Assembly (NCBI RefSeq): GCF_030867095.1
Contig: NC_081824.1
Location: 236,928,719 to 236,992,718 of the forward strand
DNA: 64,000 nucleotides
Reading direction: 5' to 3'
From: Alligator mississippiensis
Lineage: Eukaryota > Chordata > Crocodylia > Alligatoridae
In this document: positions 1-12,331 of the stretch, in pieces
Layout: the number at the start of each line of letters is the position of its first letter
How positions within the stretch are numbered: position 1 is the stretch's first letter
Made by a program: the position numbers and the translations under genes
The notes under the pieces: model-generated
Database searches by the model: none
What the model was told of the DNA's origin: nothing
The model's input: the letters and a program-made list of their open reading frames with translations, nothing else

Positions 1-141
1 GGCTGATTTTATTTTAGAACAAAGTTTGAAAAGCACTTGTATGGGATGGTTTGGACAGGAGTGATCCTGCCCTGAGCAGGGGGTTGGACATGATGACCTC
101 TGGACATCCTTTCCAGCCCTACTCTTCTATGAATCTATGAA
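1..141 (+). repeat. CR1 LINE, truncated 3' end
   Basis: The last part of a CR1 element is visible in sense orientation. It has the gggttggacatgatgacct segment, the ttccagcccta segment and a tail of two TCTATGA units near 127-139. This order is the conserved 3' end of CR1 in birds, crocodilians and turtles. The element continues off the left edge, so its length is unknown. Confidence 0.85.
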
Positions 142-1743
142 CTGATACAAATAAAGATGCATCAGTTCAAATCTTCTTTCAGGTGTCTGTTTGTTTGCTT
201 GGACATGTCACTAGGTAGTCTCTCCAGCCCTGCCAAGGGTAAATTTGCTGGTATAAACCTGGTTGTGGTAGAGGCAGGGCACAACAGGGCAGCAATCCCC
301 CTGGGCAGCAGTAGCTGCAGTAACATTGCTCTCAGTTACACAACTCCTCTTACTGTGAGGTTAATGCAGCCTTAAGACACACCATGTTAAGCAGACCTAG
401 GATTTTGAAAAGCAGGGTGTAACTCTGCTCTTTCCTTTGCTTATGGGGGAGCAGCCTGCTGAAATGGGTGGGGGGGATCTGAATTCCTTATCCTGTCACA
501 ACAGGGTGCCCCAGAGGAGCAGGGGCAATAGCAATCCCCTCACTGCCACTGCTGTTGCAACAGGCCTGGCTGGCACCAAGTGGAAGAGAACCTCTTGTCG
601 GCTCAGATCGAGTGTGGTCCTATGCTTACCTGGCAAGGGAAACACTGTGACCACTGAGGTGGTCTTCCTAGCCACACCGAGGAAGACTGCTCTCCTGGCA
701 TGGGGATAGTACCTGCCAAGGTAATATACAGTAAACCTCCCACTTAGCTGCTGGAGTGGGAAGATCTTGGCTTTATGCCCAGTTCACGGAAAGAGGAGAC
801 TCCTCCCCAGCTTGCTCCTGCAGCCTTATGGCTGAGGGCAAGTAAAACTTGGGGCCATCCAAACCCTAAGCTTCCAGGCTTGGGCCTGCAAGTAAAATGC
901 CTGCCAAAGGTTTTAGGAACATCTGAAGCCCCAGATGGGGTTGGAGGATGTAGCAGAGCCACTTATGGTTCTGGACTGATTCACGGATTTGGAATTTGTT
1001 TTGGCTAATTTGACTTGGAATACGGAAAAATTTGTAAAGAACAAAACAAAAAAGAGAACCTAGGTAAGTCAAACCAGCTCTTTCACAGCCATCTGCTGCC
1101 CCCGCCACCCGATTGCTCAGTGTTCAGACAACAGAACCTGTTGTTTGGAGCCTTGGTCACTTCCCACACTTTTCAGTTTGCCTGAAGTTTCAGGCTCTTT
1201 GCTCAAGGCAATAAGCAGGCAGACAAGAAATGCAAGAATAAACCAATTTAAGTCTGACTGGCTTCTAGTAATATTTGGAGGCAGCTGCATTTTTCTGTGC
1301 AGCTGAACTTATGGTCTCCTGGTGTGAATGTCCACTATGGCAATTTCTCCCAACAAGAAAAGGATAGCATTGCAGTTCATGCAGCCATTCCTTTGTGAAC
1401 AGATTCCAACCAAAGTATCCAAAAGGTGTGAAGTACTTTATTTATCCAATAAAAGTCTACATCATTAATCACACTAAAACGGTGTATTATAAAAGCATGC
1501 ATAATGTAGTGTTTCATGGTTAACATAAGAAAGCACTGAAACTGAGAAACAGGTACCTAACATTGAAAGTGGTGATATCATAAAAGTGGGCTCTGCATGT
1601 ATTAATTATTATACCTGCTAAGGCAAACAATGGAAATGATTGCTGAATCAGCAGTTGTCTTCTACAGCTGCTCAGTCACAACTAAGTGTGTGGGCAGTGG
1701 TTTATTGTGCATGAAATAGTCACACCTCAGGTTCTCTTCCATC

Positions 1744-2034
1744 CGGGGTGTCAAACTCACCCAGGTCCCCAGGCTGGATCCAGATCATGGGGCTTCTCAT
1801 GGGTCGGATCTGGACCTACTTCCAGTGGCAGGATGAAATGGCAGTGCAGGGGTTAACAGAGCTGTTGCTTATCCCTCCACTGACATGCATCCCCGATGAG
1901 GTTCTGTACCCCAGATTTCGGTGGCAGGCCCTACCCCTGGCTCACACCATCTAATTCCAAGCTCCTCTGGGAGTCCTGTTGAATCAGCTCCATGGCCCAC
2001 TGCCAGCCTGTGGGCTGTATCTTTGAAATCCTTG
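1744..2034. mobile_element. hAT-like non-autonomous DNA transposon relic
   Basis: The left end reads CGGGGTGTCAAACTCAC and is followed by a ctggatccagatcatggg stretch, the pattern of hAT (Charlie-type) elements. The right end, ctttgaaatccttg, is a decayed inverted copy of the left terminus. No coding capacity is seen. An 8-bp target duplication is not clear, so the boundaries are approximate. Confidence 0.5.
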
Positions 2035-3042
2035 CCTTACAACAAGCCCTGAATGCTATCAACATGATTTTTGCAACAATGGATAACATTTATATTCCAT
2101 ACAAGGTATTTTTATTATAATGCTATCCTCAGGATTTGCCTTAGGACATGCTTTTGATCCTTGGGATAACACAACCAGTCAATGTATTCTTAAAAGAACA
2201 CCTCAGCAATACAGAAGTAGAAAAATGGATAGAATAAAATGAGGAGTTCCAAACTTCTCCATACTAGCACCCCTGAGCACCCTGTACCTGTTTATCTGGG
2301 ACCTCCCTCTGATTTAGCAATGTGGGAAAGGCAGGCTAGTTGTGACTTCTAGATGCCTATTCAGGACTGCCAGCTTGGGATTAAAAAAAACTTTGGTTCA
2401 ATTGTTTGATATTTTAATAAGCAGTCAGTTAATTTTATTATGGCATTCAATGGAAACACAATCCCTGAATGGAACTGAAAACAGCCTAATTAATATACAT
2501 TAATTTTACATTATACATAACATGCACTTAACCCACAGAATTACTTCACCAGCGGGGTATCGTGTTGGCAGACAGCCTGCCTCTGAGCAACAATTATGTG
2601 AATGCTTTCATTTAATAAAGTTAAGACACCTAATTTACACATGGTCAAGCTATAAAGACCTGATTCTGTTCCACTGAGATCAATGAGTTTTGACTATGAA
2701 CTTCAATGGGGAGAAGAGAAGGCCCCAAATGGTCTGAATGCTATGTTACTGTCCCATCTAAGTTACAGCAATGCCCTGAGGTTTGCACTGTTTTCCTTAT
2801 TTCCCTGTAACTGATGATGCTTTCTAAACCCTCCCATGTGTTACTGGGAAGGAGATTAGATGCTGTAGGCTGGTATAGCCCTTCAGGGCTTTCTAAGAAC
2901 CCTTTAATTAAGACCCACACTTTCTGAGGCTGGCTAAATCTTTTAACAGAGTGCCACATTGCTCTTTTACAAGCCTCCTTTAAACACAATGCTGCCCACT
3001 CCAGTGTAGCATGGCATCATTTGCTAGTTTCCTTGCTTTTAA

Positions 3043-3070
3043 TTTGTTGTTGTTGTTGTTGTCATTGTTG
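3043..3070. repeat. (GTT)n microsatellite
   Basis: A short run of GTT units is interrupted once by cattg. Simple sequence with no associated gene. Confidence 0.8.
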
Positions 3071-4125
3071 CAGTGGTAGCTCATGGACCTCTCTTCCCTC
3101 CTTAAACCTAACAAGGATCTAAATTCTAGCTGAACCGTTAACCTCAGTTTGCCTCCACTGTTTCTTTTTGAAACTGGTACTTGTTTCCTGTTGCAGCATC
3201 CAGGTATGATTCTTACTGTAGGATGTAGGAGGCGTGTGCCCCTACAACCTACAATTAATAGATGGTTCATACAGGGCCGTGGCAAAGTTTCCCCTTCCCA
3301 CCCCCCCAAGAGAGGGGAGACCATACCACCTCTATCAGGTATCAAACCACAGAATCAAGCCCACAGTAATTCTTAAACAGAGAAATTATACGTGCTTCTG
3401 CTAAACCATCTTCACAATCTGTCCTCTCTTCTGGTTCTCATATTGACAGCCTGACTGCCTCTGTCTTCTGTTTATTTAGTGACTGAAAATCTGTGCAAGG
3501 ACATGGATGAGGAGAACCCAAAATGCAAGACTGTTCATGAAACCTAGTTTGGACAAGGAGCATCAAGATCTGTCTACACTGTAAACTTGAGTGACTCCTA
3601 GGCCTCCCCTCTAGCCCAAGCCTGCCAACCATCCACAATACAAACCCCTAACCTCACACTCCCTGGCAGGTGTCCAGCCTAACCCCAAAGCTCTCCTTGG
3701 CATCAAAGCCCGAGGCTGGGCTCCCTTCTGCCCCTGCTGTAAGTTCAGTATTCATCGGAGCACTGCAGGCCACAAGCATAGGAAGTCCACTAGTGGCCTT
3801 TCGGCACTTCACTGACTGTCTCTATTGCCCATAATTAGAGTCTAAAACAGGAGATGCAAATAGCCAGCGTGATTCCCAAAAGGGCTTTAGTTTCCTGTTC
3901 TTCTAGAAATCAGTCTGCCTACTACTTGTCTCCATGCTGCAGCAAGGTAGTGTAGACAGGAAGGGGCAGCTCATGTGACTCAGGGTATTTGAGGTTGAGC
4001 CTTCATTTTACCCCAAAATACAGATGCACACTTGCCCTTGGGGCCCCTATTCCAACTGATGGCACTGACAGCTCTCATATACGCACAGATTAACAGGACT
4101 GTGCTGAGCTTCAAGAGTACTGCTT

Positions 4126-4390
4126 CTCAACCCTGGGGTGCCATGACAGCCTTTGAAGGGTGCCATGGGGAAAGAGGAGACAAGCAAGATAAGCTCAGGC
4201 TCTGGGCAGAAGGTAAATTCAGGCTCTTCCTTTCCAGTTGCTCATCCTGTCAGCTGCTTCTCCTCTTTCCCAGCCCCTCTGCAAGCAGGCAAGGCACCAA
4301 TAAATTAATGTTAGAAATGGAGTGCTACTCAATTCACCAAGATTATGGAAGGGTGCCTCGATTCTAAAAAGATTGAAAACTACTCTGTTA
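4126..4390. mobile_element. possible hAT-like MITE
   Basis: The left end, ctgcttctcaaccctggggtg, resembles the usual hAT terminus (CAGTGGTTCTCAACC). The right end, gattgaaaactactctg, is an approximate inverted match. There is no coding sequence and no clear target duplication. Confidence 0.4.
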
Positions 4391-4430
4391 GAGTCAACTT
4401 ACTACTCTAGTCTCTGCTGTGTTTATTGTC
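4345..4430. repeat. 86-bp direct repeat, copy 1
   Basis: The segment from atggaagggtgcctc to tttattgtc recurs at 4711-4796 with the same length and only scattered substitutions. It includes the right end of the hAT-like relic. Confidence 0.85.
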
Positions 4431-4710
4431 CTAAACAAAGCCAAGGCTCTGAGAGCTCCCAGTGCTCCTTTTGGAGACAGTGACCTTCTCAGTAACACTG
4501 GGGATCAGGCTACAATACAGACAGAAAATTAAGAACACACCAAAGTAGCCAAGTTTCTTGAAGCTGCTATAGGAACTGTGATTCCAAGAACCCTGCTGAT
4601 TACCCTGCAGAAGTGCTGCTATTTTTACATGTAATTTCATTTGCTTTGCGAATCAACAAACTGTCTCTCAGTTTCCAAATATGTGACCCAGTTTGATCCC
4701 TGTGCATATC

Positions 4711-4796
4711 ATGGAAGGGTGCCTCAGATCTAAAAAGACTGAAAACCACTGTATTAGAGTCAACCTGCTACTCTAGTCTCTGCTTTGTTCATTGTC
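4711..4796. repeat. 86-bp direct repeat, copy 2
   Basis: Second copy of the segment at 4345-4430, in the same orientation, with starts 366 bp apart. It runs from atggaagggtgcctc to ttcattgtc. Confidence 0.85.
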
Positions 4797-6606
4797 ATAA
4801 ATATATGACAGATATGAAATATATAAATATATGAAAAATAATATGATGTTGCTTTTACAAGGCCGGAGTGCACTTCACAGCTCCAAGCAAAAGCTCCTTT
4901 TGTGCCCTTGTGCAGGAAAGGAGCACCAGTAAATTGTCTAGGCTTAGGGGGATTCAAGGACTGATCAACTTTTTGTTCTGGGCCCAGTGCTGCTTTCTGG
5001 CTGTACCTTTGGGTTGGATTGCTCCCAGAACCTTGCTGGGGAGGTTCAACTCCTTACTATGAGCTGTGTGCCTCTGCTTACACTGACAGACTGATGCCCC
5101 TGGATGTCTCCAAACATTTTGCACTAACCCATCTTTGATTGGTTGTATTTGTGCACATCATAGCTGTGAAGGTTTGTGCCTGAGAGGTATTGTGTGACTG
5201 CTGTGGAACCTACAAAGTAACACCCTTATTTCATATGGATTTAGATTTCCAACCCCATTCATAGACTATTTCAGAACAAGATGAACAAGTACTTGGTCAG
5301 CTGTGCTCAGCCGAAACAAACCCAGGCCCAGAATAACAGTGGTATTATCACCAGAAGGACTGAGCTGTGTTGTGGAAAAACCTATGCAACACCGGTTCAG
5401 GCTGTGCCATCTGCTCTTGCGTGCATAGTTGTTTTAAGGATTTTTGAGGCCGTGGGCACACTGCCAGTTGGGGGCCTCTATGCAAGTAACCCTATGGTAG
5501 TTATTGTGCTGATTTTGTGTGACTGTGCAGGCAGTAATAGTCAGAGTTTTGCATGATGGTGTATTTGGAGGTTGGTATGTCTGGGTGCATGTAGTCTCTC
5601 CATGTTGTGCTCCTGAAAGGTTGCACCCCATGCAGAGACACAAGTCACATGTGCCTTCTCTTTGTACTAGCTGATGGGTCTTGGAGTCCTTTCATACAGA
5701 GACACAAGACTTGGATCCCATGGGCTCATGCCTGAAGTCAGTACTGCTTATGGGCAATACTGATTCAACATGCTGGTTTTCTAAACAACTCTTCAGGGCT
5801 GTATTTAATTTACATCTTCATCACTGAACTGATCTGAATGCAACAGACATCTCTGTGAGGGGTGGGATGAGGACAAACAAGGCTTCAGCACACTCATTTG
5901 CCCACAGATTACTCACCAGCACGTGTTTTCCAATCTAGATCTCAGCACTGTGTTTCCTGGAGGTTAGTGGGGAGGATGCTAAATTGCTATGGTTTCCTGA
6001 TAATTCTGTTGGGTGTGTGGCCCGTTGCTACAGAGCATGCCAGACTTCTGTGATGGAGCAGCTGCTTGTTGCTGGCGAGCACATGAGTTCATTCACACTT
6101 CATTTGCTGTTTTTCATATATGTGGGTGTAAAACCAGTCAGGAGACAGAGCCAAAAAGAAAAAAAATCCCAAATCCAGAGGGAAAAATATTTAGCTACAG
6201 GGAGGTTAGTGTATCTGATAGAATCTGGCTTTCATTGGTATACTCATCTGATTAGAGTTAGTGTTCCTACAAGCATAGATCTATGGAAGATGGTAAAAAA
6301 TGTAAAGTATCCAAAGTCAAAACTTCCTACAAAAGAGTAAATTTATGAGATGATTGCAGAAAATACTCCTGTAACTACCAGAGTAATTTGGTTGATATCA
6401 TTGCTTGATACTAGTTTTTAAGCTCATGTTTCTTGGAGTAGTTGCAGTATGGTTGCCTTTCGGTGGCTACAGGTGCTCTCACAGGGCCTGGATCACTAGT
6501 TAGAAACAGAGGAAGTTTCTAAAAGAGTCTGTACTAAAAGAAAGTGATGGATGAGGAGGAACAGTCCATGAGCTGTTGATTTCCTTGCTTTCATGAGCTG
6601 CTTTCT

Positions 6607-6979
6607 TTAGAACTCGTAGGGAGACACAAAAACTGTAATTTTGGAAACATGCTTGGCCTGGAAGGTGCGATCCAGGTACTCTGACATGTCAACATCCACC
6701 TCCACTGTCTGGGGTCCTTTCATGCTTTGTACAAGGATGAGCTCTCCTGTCTGCCTGTCTGAGCGCTGCATCACAAAGTGCCCTCGGTTGTTGCCTCCCA
6801 CAATCCCAAAGCGCAAGCTGTCAGGTCCAGGCCGTCCCGGAGCTGAGGCAGTCGCCATACGGAAAAGTGGGGTCGGAGTGATCAGGTTGGAAGGCAGAGG
6901 CAGGTAGTGGAAAGAGATGGTCTTTGGGGCATGATGACACGATCTACTGTCCATTGGGCAGGGATTGCGTTCACACTGG
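6607..6979 (-). CDS. FBLN7: FBLN7 last coding exon: fibulin C-terminal domain
   Basis: This exon encodes the last 124 residues (the first shared with the previous exon) and ends in TAA at 6607-6609. It opens FQCERNPCPMDSRSC, where the first Cys closes the last EGF, and continues with TISFHYLPLPSNL, FRMATASAPGR, LRFGIVGGNNRGHFVMQ and the end HVSKITVFVSPYEF. This is the fibulin-type module found at the C-terminus of all fibulins, thought to mediate matrix contacts. The acceptor is ctgttag/CCAG (AG at 6980-6981). The incoming phase is 2, matching the upstream donor. No damage is seen. A weak ATTAAA on the minus strand at 5804-5809 is the nearest candidate poly(A) signal. Confidence 0.97.
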
Positions 6980-7900
6980 CTAACAGTGGAAGAAAGGAGA
7001 AGGTTTAGGTCAGTCCCAGGAACAGTTTGTATGAAAGCATCATGGCCATGGGGCCTTGGCCTAAACATCTTATTTCAAATGATCCATTAATATTAATTGG
7101 GAGAATTTATGTTCATATGTACTACAAAAACATTTCCTAAAATACATTCATCAGACTAATCCTAACATGAAGGAACCTTCACCGATGAGTCCCCCATAGC
7201 CCTAGTGAAAAGAGGCAGTGCTTTCATGACCTGGAATTATGAGAACTAGCAGATTACAGGCCAAGTCCTCCTCTTGGTCACACTTATGTAAATCTGCAAT
7301 AACCTCAGTGAAGTCACACTGTAAGTATGCCATTGTAACCAAGGTCAAAATCTAGCCCACCAGGGATTGAATATAGGGCCTCCCAAATGAGAATATAAGG
7401 CTGGGGCTGTAGCAGACAGGTATCCTCTGGGGACCAGGTACAGGATGGGGAGGAAACTGAAGGGGGCCAGGTACAGAGGTTGGGACAACACATGAAACTA
7501 CCATGCTGGTCAGTGTTTTACACACAGACCTACAGTTAACACATGGAGAAGATCTTTGCATGTCAGAAGAGTGTAAGATTTAGGGTCAAAAGTCAGCAAG
7601 AGTTTTGCCAATGACTTCAATAGGTCCAGGATTTCATCCCAGGAGGTTCATTTAGTCATGTATCTTCAAGGTCTGTCCTGGTATTGGATTTAGTAAAGCC
7701 AAGTCTTGAACTAACTTCAAGATGAACAACCTGGAATTGAGGGTTTTAACAGAACATTTTTTCCTGTCTCACAAAGAGGGCCTTCTAGAAGGAGACATGG
7801 TTTAACAAGGCAATTAAACAGGATTGTAAACTTGATGATCATAGTTACTCTATCTGGAGTTCGCAAGACCATTAATTCTGTTTCATTTCTCCATACTTAC
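6980..7900 (-). other. FBLN7 intron before the last exon
   Basis: A short phase-2 intron with donor GTAAGT and acceptor TTAG. I see no repeat or regulatory element in its roughly 0.9 kb. Confidence 0.9.
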
Positions 7901-8039
7901 AATGGTGATGTTTTCACATAGCTGACATTGCCACTAGACTTAGGACACTCAGAGCTAACACACTGGAAGCCTCCTCCAGTATTAATGCATGTTGTGCCCT
8001 TTGAGCAGTTGTGCTGGGACAGGGCACACTCATCTATAT
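7901..8039 (-). CDS. FBLN7: FBLN7 exon: third full EGF (calcium-binding)
   Basis: A 139-nt exon encoding DIDECALSQHNCSKGTTC, INTGGGFQC, SSECPKSSGNVSYVKTSPF. It starts with the calcium-binding signature D-I-D-E-C and has the Asn and aromatic residue of C-I-N-T-G-G-G-F-Q-C that complete the cbEGF pattern. Five of the six cysteines are here and the sixth is the first Cys of the next exon. Two N-glycosylation sequons are visible, NCS and NVS. The acceptor is TTTTGCAG and the donor ATT/GTAAGT. The phase is 1 in and 2 out, the only asymmetric internal exon of the modular part. Confidence 0.97.
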
Positions 8040-11000
8040 CTGCAAAACAGTGACAATTGAAAGAGAGTTATGTAAAAGCAAAAGACTGGAAAGGACCTGT
8101 TCTTACCATATTTCTTGCATGTAATGCACACTCTAATTTTCCAGCAGCTCGTTTTTGGGGAAAAGAACATTAGCAACACATTAGGGGGACATGAAAGGGC
8201 ACATGGCCCCCATATTTCTGCACTGACAGTGGGGTACAGGCCATGGGGCTGCAGCGTGGCTGACGCCAGGGCCCAGCAGCAGTGGGGGTGGTGGCGGCTG
8301 CACAATTTCTGCACCATCAGTGCTACCAGGGGTAGTAGACAAGCAATTAGCTGAAGAAAAGAAGCTGATTACTGGGAAATCAAGGCCTATAAAAAGGGCG
8401 GAAGTCATTAGCACCTTTCATTTGTGGGAAGAATTCAAGAATCAGGTAGGTTATAATGTACACTAAAAACAATATCAGTGTTAAGTCCTTGGCTCCTAGT
8501 CAGAGTCGGCCTTAGGGAAAACAGTGCCCCGGGCAAATTTGTATTTTGGCGCCCCCCCACACCCAGCGTCCTGCCAGCCCCAGCCCCAAGTCAGCAGCCC
8601 TGGTGCAGGCAGAGGCAAGCAGGGATCCAGAGCGCAGTCCAGTGGATCTGCCCACACTGCCCAGCCTGTCTCCTCCTGAGCAGCAGCTGAGGGGGAGCTC
8701 CACCTCCTTGCTAGACTGTGCCCTGCACCCCTGCCTCCGCCTGCAGCAGCGCCACTGACTTGCTTAGCGGACTAATGAGCTTCTTTTCTTCAGCTGTTTG
8801 TCTGCTACCCCTGGAAAATTTTCTCTCCACCACACATTTCACAGCCAACTGTTCTTTACTGTCACCATGTTTGCTTTTCTTCTTTGACCTGAAGAAGGCT
8901 GTCTTGCATCCAAAAGCTTGTTTAACCATATCCAAACTATGCAGGTGGTCCAATAAAATATATCACACAAAGAAACCTTTCCCCCTTGCATAAACAAAGC
9001 ATTGCATTTCAGAGAACAGTTCAATCTGAGGATTTTTTTTTAATGTCCAGAGCAAAAAAAAATCAGTCATTCACACAACTCTAAACACATCACAATAGGA
9101 AAATAATATTTCTTTGGCTCTAGGATCAGCAAATAGTCAGATTCTCACAAGGGCTCAGCACCTCCAGTCAGGGGCAGGATCTCAGCATCAGTAGCTACTA
9201 AGTTCTTGTGAAAACTGGGAGGCAGATCTTCTAAGCAGGAAGGGGGTTGCCTTTCAGAGCAGAAATACCCTTTAAAGACTTCACACAGCAGTGCAGCTCA
9301 CCCTCTGTTTGCATAGCTGGGCATACCAGCCCCCTTGCAATTTTTCTGACTTATTATATCCTAATTTAAGTCATTTTCTATCTTTTTATGGTGATCAAAG
9401 GATTAATGTGGATTGCTCACCTATGACTCCCTCCTGTCAACTGAACTTTGATCCCATTACTGGAGAAACTTTGCGTTATGTATCAGAAACTGTGTTATCC
9501 CTTTTTAACCCAGCATAATCAACCTTTACTAAAATGGTTAAAAAATTAAATATAGAGGAAAAAACATGATAGTAGCAACTTTTGCCTATCCCTTTTTCCC
9601 CTCTCTTGTCTTGCTGTCAAAACTGTCTAAGCACATTTTCCTTCTTCAGCACAGTGAAGCAAAAAACCCTAATTATAATCATTCAGACCAGACAGAAAGA
9701 CTGAAACCACATTCTTCCTCAGTCTTCTGTCTGCTGGGTTCCATTTGGATGCTTTCCTCACTAAAGCATCTGCCCGTGCATAACCCTTGCTAGCCTATAG
9801 AAAAAACAAAGGTAGATCTAAACCAGAGCAGAAAATTAGACACCTGTTTTTGTGACACTGCAAAACTGCAGAGCTATCTGAGGCATACCTCATTTTGCTT
9901 ACTTGATAAAGGTATGAAGTTTTTCATTTAAAATATGTTTTGAAAATGTCACTAAAATCTTACCAGAAGTTATGTAATATCCTCAGTAACCATGTAAAAT
10001 AAACAAAAAACAAAAGCCATTAACTCCCCCCACCCCGAAAATGCAGCATTTGACAACTTTTCATGTCCAAGATCCTTTTTTAACAAAAGTTTTTCCCAAT
10101 AATTTCAATCAGTCCTAGTTTACTCTCTGAATTTAACTCCCAATATTTCTCTCCTCTATGCTTACACTGACATTAACTTGGTCTCATCCACTGAAACTTC
10201 CTGTCATCAGTTATTACATTTGTTTGTTCCTTGAAGCTAGATTAAGGGCCAGCAATGGCACATCAGTGGTAGCAAGGGATGGGCTTTCCTTGAGCCTCCA
10301 TCAGAGCCTCACAGCTGGGAGCTGTGCCTGCACCAAGCAGTACCACACCTTGCTGCTCTCAGCCCCCTGTTACCTGATTGCTGTGCAAGTGCAGCTTCCA
10401 GGCAAAGGGAGTTGTGCCAGGGATAGGCAGTTGGAAGCTCCTATGCTGCTGCTGCTGCTTCTTCTTGCCCCTGCATCCCTCCTTCCCCCCACCTCTATAC
10501 AGCCCAGCCCTGGCACAGCTGTATTCCAGCTGGAATCTGAATCTGCACCACAGCCTCAGAGAGGGGGGAGCAGGAGTGCAGAAGGCAGGGGGCAGTTCTC
10601 CAGCCCAAGTGCAGCTCCTTACTGCTCAGTCCTAGTGCAGGCATGGGCACAGGCAAAGCTGTGGTTCGATGGGCCAGATCCAACCCACAGACCATATGTG
10701 ACCAACCTTTGGGATAGATAATAGATGTCTTGTCCTTAGGGACAAATGGATTATTTGAGTACTTGCTAAAAGCAGCCCCACATCACAGTCTGTGCTCAGT
10801 CCTTTGCCCTCATATGTGCCAGCATACCCAAGATTTATTATACACACCTTTTCTTGTTCTACTGCTTCCCTAGCATTCTGCCTGAAGGAGCCAGTGGGGA
10901 GCTGGGAACCTAGAAACTTGCTGCCCCTCTGTGGTCCAGGTTCTCCATCTCCCTGCTGTACAGTAGGGTAAGGATCATTTCAGGTTGCAGGCTTTGCAGA

Positions 11001-11221
11001 ATGTTGGGGTTAGGAGAACAAAGCCAAATGTTGAACTTCCAAAATTTGCCAAGATGCAGAACTGCAGGTCCTTTCCCAAACCCATCAAGGTCAACACCAT
11101 CCCCCATACACCAGCACGTGCTATGCTGTACCTACTGTAAATGAGTCAGCTTATATGAATGCCATATACCTATAGGATGTCATAAGTTTGTGTGCCAGGC
11201 AATAAGGAAGTCACCTCTCAC
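8040..11221 (-). other. FBLN7 intron between the two calcium-binding EGF exons
   Basis: About 3.2 kb. It contains a GC-rich repeat-like block at about 8495-8760 (with a cggccttagggaaa start and a C run), a SINE-like tail at about 8885-8985, and a GC-rich segment at about 10240-10715. The last of these ends gggccagatccaacccacag, like the right end of a hAT element. Between these is AT-rich unique-looking sequence. No exon is supported. Confidence 0.7.
8885..8985 (+). repeat. SINE-like/retroelement 3' tail (CTGAAGA...AAAGCTTG type)
   Basis: The segment has cctgaagaaggctg, then caaaagcttg, then ggtccaataaaatatatcacacaaagaaacc. The same order (CCTGAAGAAGG, AAAGCTTG, GGTCTAATAAAAGATATCA, CCCAAAGAACC) is seen at 12030-12125 on the other strand and in part at 14098-14200. 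It is therefore a dispersed repeat family. The class was not identified. Confidence 0.6.
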
Positions 11222-11359
11222 CTTCACAGCTTTTCCCATCACCAAGTATGTTGTATCCACTGGGGCAGGAGCAGCGGTAAGAGCCAGGAATGTTGATGCA
11301 GTTATGCATACACAGGCGTGGAGCTCCATCCAGCTTGTAGACCTCACATTCATTCACAT
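11222..11359 (-). CDS. FBLN7: FBLN7 exon: second full EGF (calcium-binding)
   Basis: A 138-nt exon encoding DVNECEVYKLDGAPRLC, MHNCINIPGSYRCSCPSGYN, ILGDGKSCE. It has all six cysteines and the full calcium-binding pattern: D-V-N-E-C at the start, and the Asn and Tyr of C-I-N-I-P-G-S-Y-R-C. In fibulins such tandem cbEGFs stiffen the rod in calcium. The acceptor is TCTCTGCAG/AT and the donor GAAG/GTGAGA. It is symmetric, phase 1 on both sides, so it could be skipped without breaking the frame. Confidence 0.97.
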
Positions 11360-11724
11360 CTGCAGAGAAAACACACTTTCCTGAGCTCTGGACAAACCAT
11401 TTATCACAGCAAAGAATTTTTTGCTGGACACTGTCTTGTTCTTCATGCAAGTGTCTGGCAAGAACAGCAAGCTGGCAGCTTTTCTCTGGACCAAGCCATC
11501 CAGTGGTATTCAGAAGTGAAACAAGCATAACATCAATGAGGCAATGTTTTCAGAGCAAAAATGCTTTGGTGCTGATTCACTACCTTTTGGGTTTGGCTGG
11601 GGAATGGGCACACAAATTGCACCAGAGCTCACAATATATGCACAGCTCCAAACAGGTGCTGTTCTGACACAGTGCTGAACTTAGAGCTCCCTGGCACCTG
11701 AGATCCCAATGAGTGAGGTGTAGT

Positions 11725-11807
11725 CACACCACCTTCAGCAGTGTGGTGCATGCACTATGAACTGTCTTCACCAGGCCTACACCACGCTGCTGGCTGAAGG
11801 AGGTGTG
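11725..11807. repeat. imperfect inverted repeat
   Basis: Left arm 11725-11748 and right arm 11780-11807 are inverted copies: CACACCaCCTTCAGC against CACACCTCCTTCAGC, then GTGGTG on both. The right arm has four extra bases. It could form a hairpin with a 31-nt loop. No element class was assigned. Confidence 0.7.
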
Positions 11808-12029
11808 GCTGGGATCCTGGATCCATCCATGAGCATGGTGAAAAGGAAAATAAGATTAAAAAGTATATTCAGCGTGAAAAGAAACAAGGAAAATATTCAT
11901 GCCTGCTAAAACAGCAAGTCATCGGTGTTTGGAGACACCCAGAGAAAGGCAGCAGCTATGCTGCCTGTGAATTCAACTCAAAAGATAGACTAGATTTCCT
12001 AAAATTCTATAAAGAGACAAGGGGCTTTG

Positions 12030-12125
12030 GGAAAATGTTATATCTTTTATTAGACCAAATAAATAGCTGGAAAATGTGTTCTTTGCAAGCTTTTGGGCAC
12101 AAACACCCTTCTTCAGGCATAGGGA
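12030..12125 (-). repeat. SINE-like/retroelement 3' tail
   Basis: On the minus strand this reads CCTGAAGAAGGGTGTTTGTG, CCCAAAAGCTTGC, then GGTCTAATAAAAGATATAAC. It matches the copies at 8885-8985 and 14098-14200. It contains a sequence resembling a hammerhead ribozyme core (see findings). Confidence 0.65.
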
Positions 12126-12323
12126 GAATCTGCTGTTTTGTGTTCTCCTGGATGGAATAGAAGCCAATATGCAAAATGCAGGTCTGTGAGAATGCAAGTG
12201 TGTGGCAGCGAGGAATAGGGGCCATGGGAGACAATAGATACGAGACAGGTAGGTGGTGGCGGGGAGGGAGGAACATTGACCTGTTGATAGTATGTAGCTG
12301 GTAAAATGTAGAGAGGTTACCTA

Positions 12324-12331
12324 GGGTTATC
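12324..12331 (+). repeat. 8-bp target site duplication, left copy
   Basis: GGGTTATC flanks the hAT-like element and is repeated exactly at 13944-13951. Confidence 0.85.

Larger units (their letters stand above)
142..6606. other. 3' flank/3' UTR of FBLN7, no other gene seen
   Basis: This is the sequence downstream of the FBLN7 stop codon, which is read on the minus strand. The true 3' UTR end is not visible. The nearest plausible minus-strand poly(A) signal is an ATTAAA (tttaat on the plus strand) at 5804-5809, about 800 nt past the stop, and this is only a guess. The rest is AT-rich sequence with repeat relics (a hAT-like element near 1744-2034, a GTT run near 3043-3070, a hAT-like end near 4126) and an 86-bp duplication. 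Open frames here are short and resemble nothing I know. Confidence 0.6.

Noticed and set aside
10158..10721. 187-codon plus-strand open frame with Leu runs
   Set aside because: Leu runs come from a CTG/CTT repeat, and the 3' part overlaps a hAT-like end. No recognised domain.
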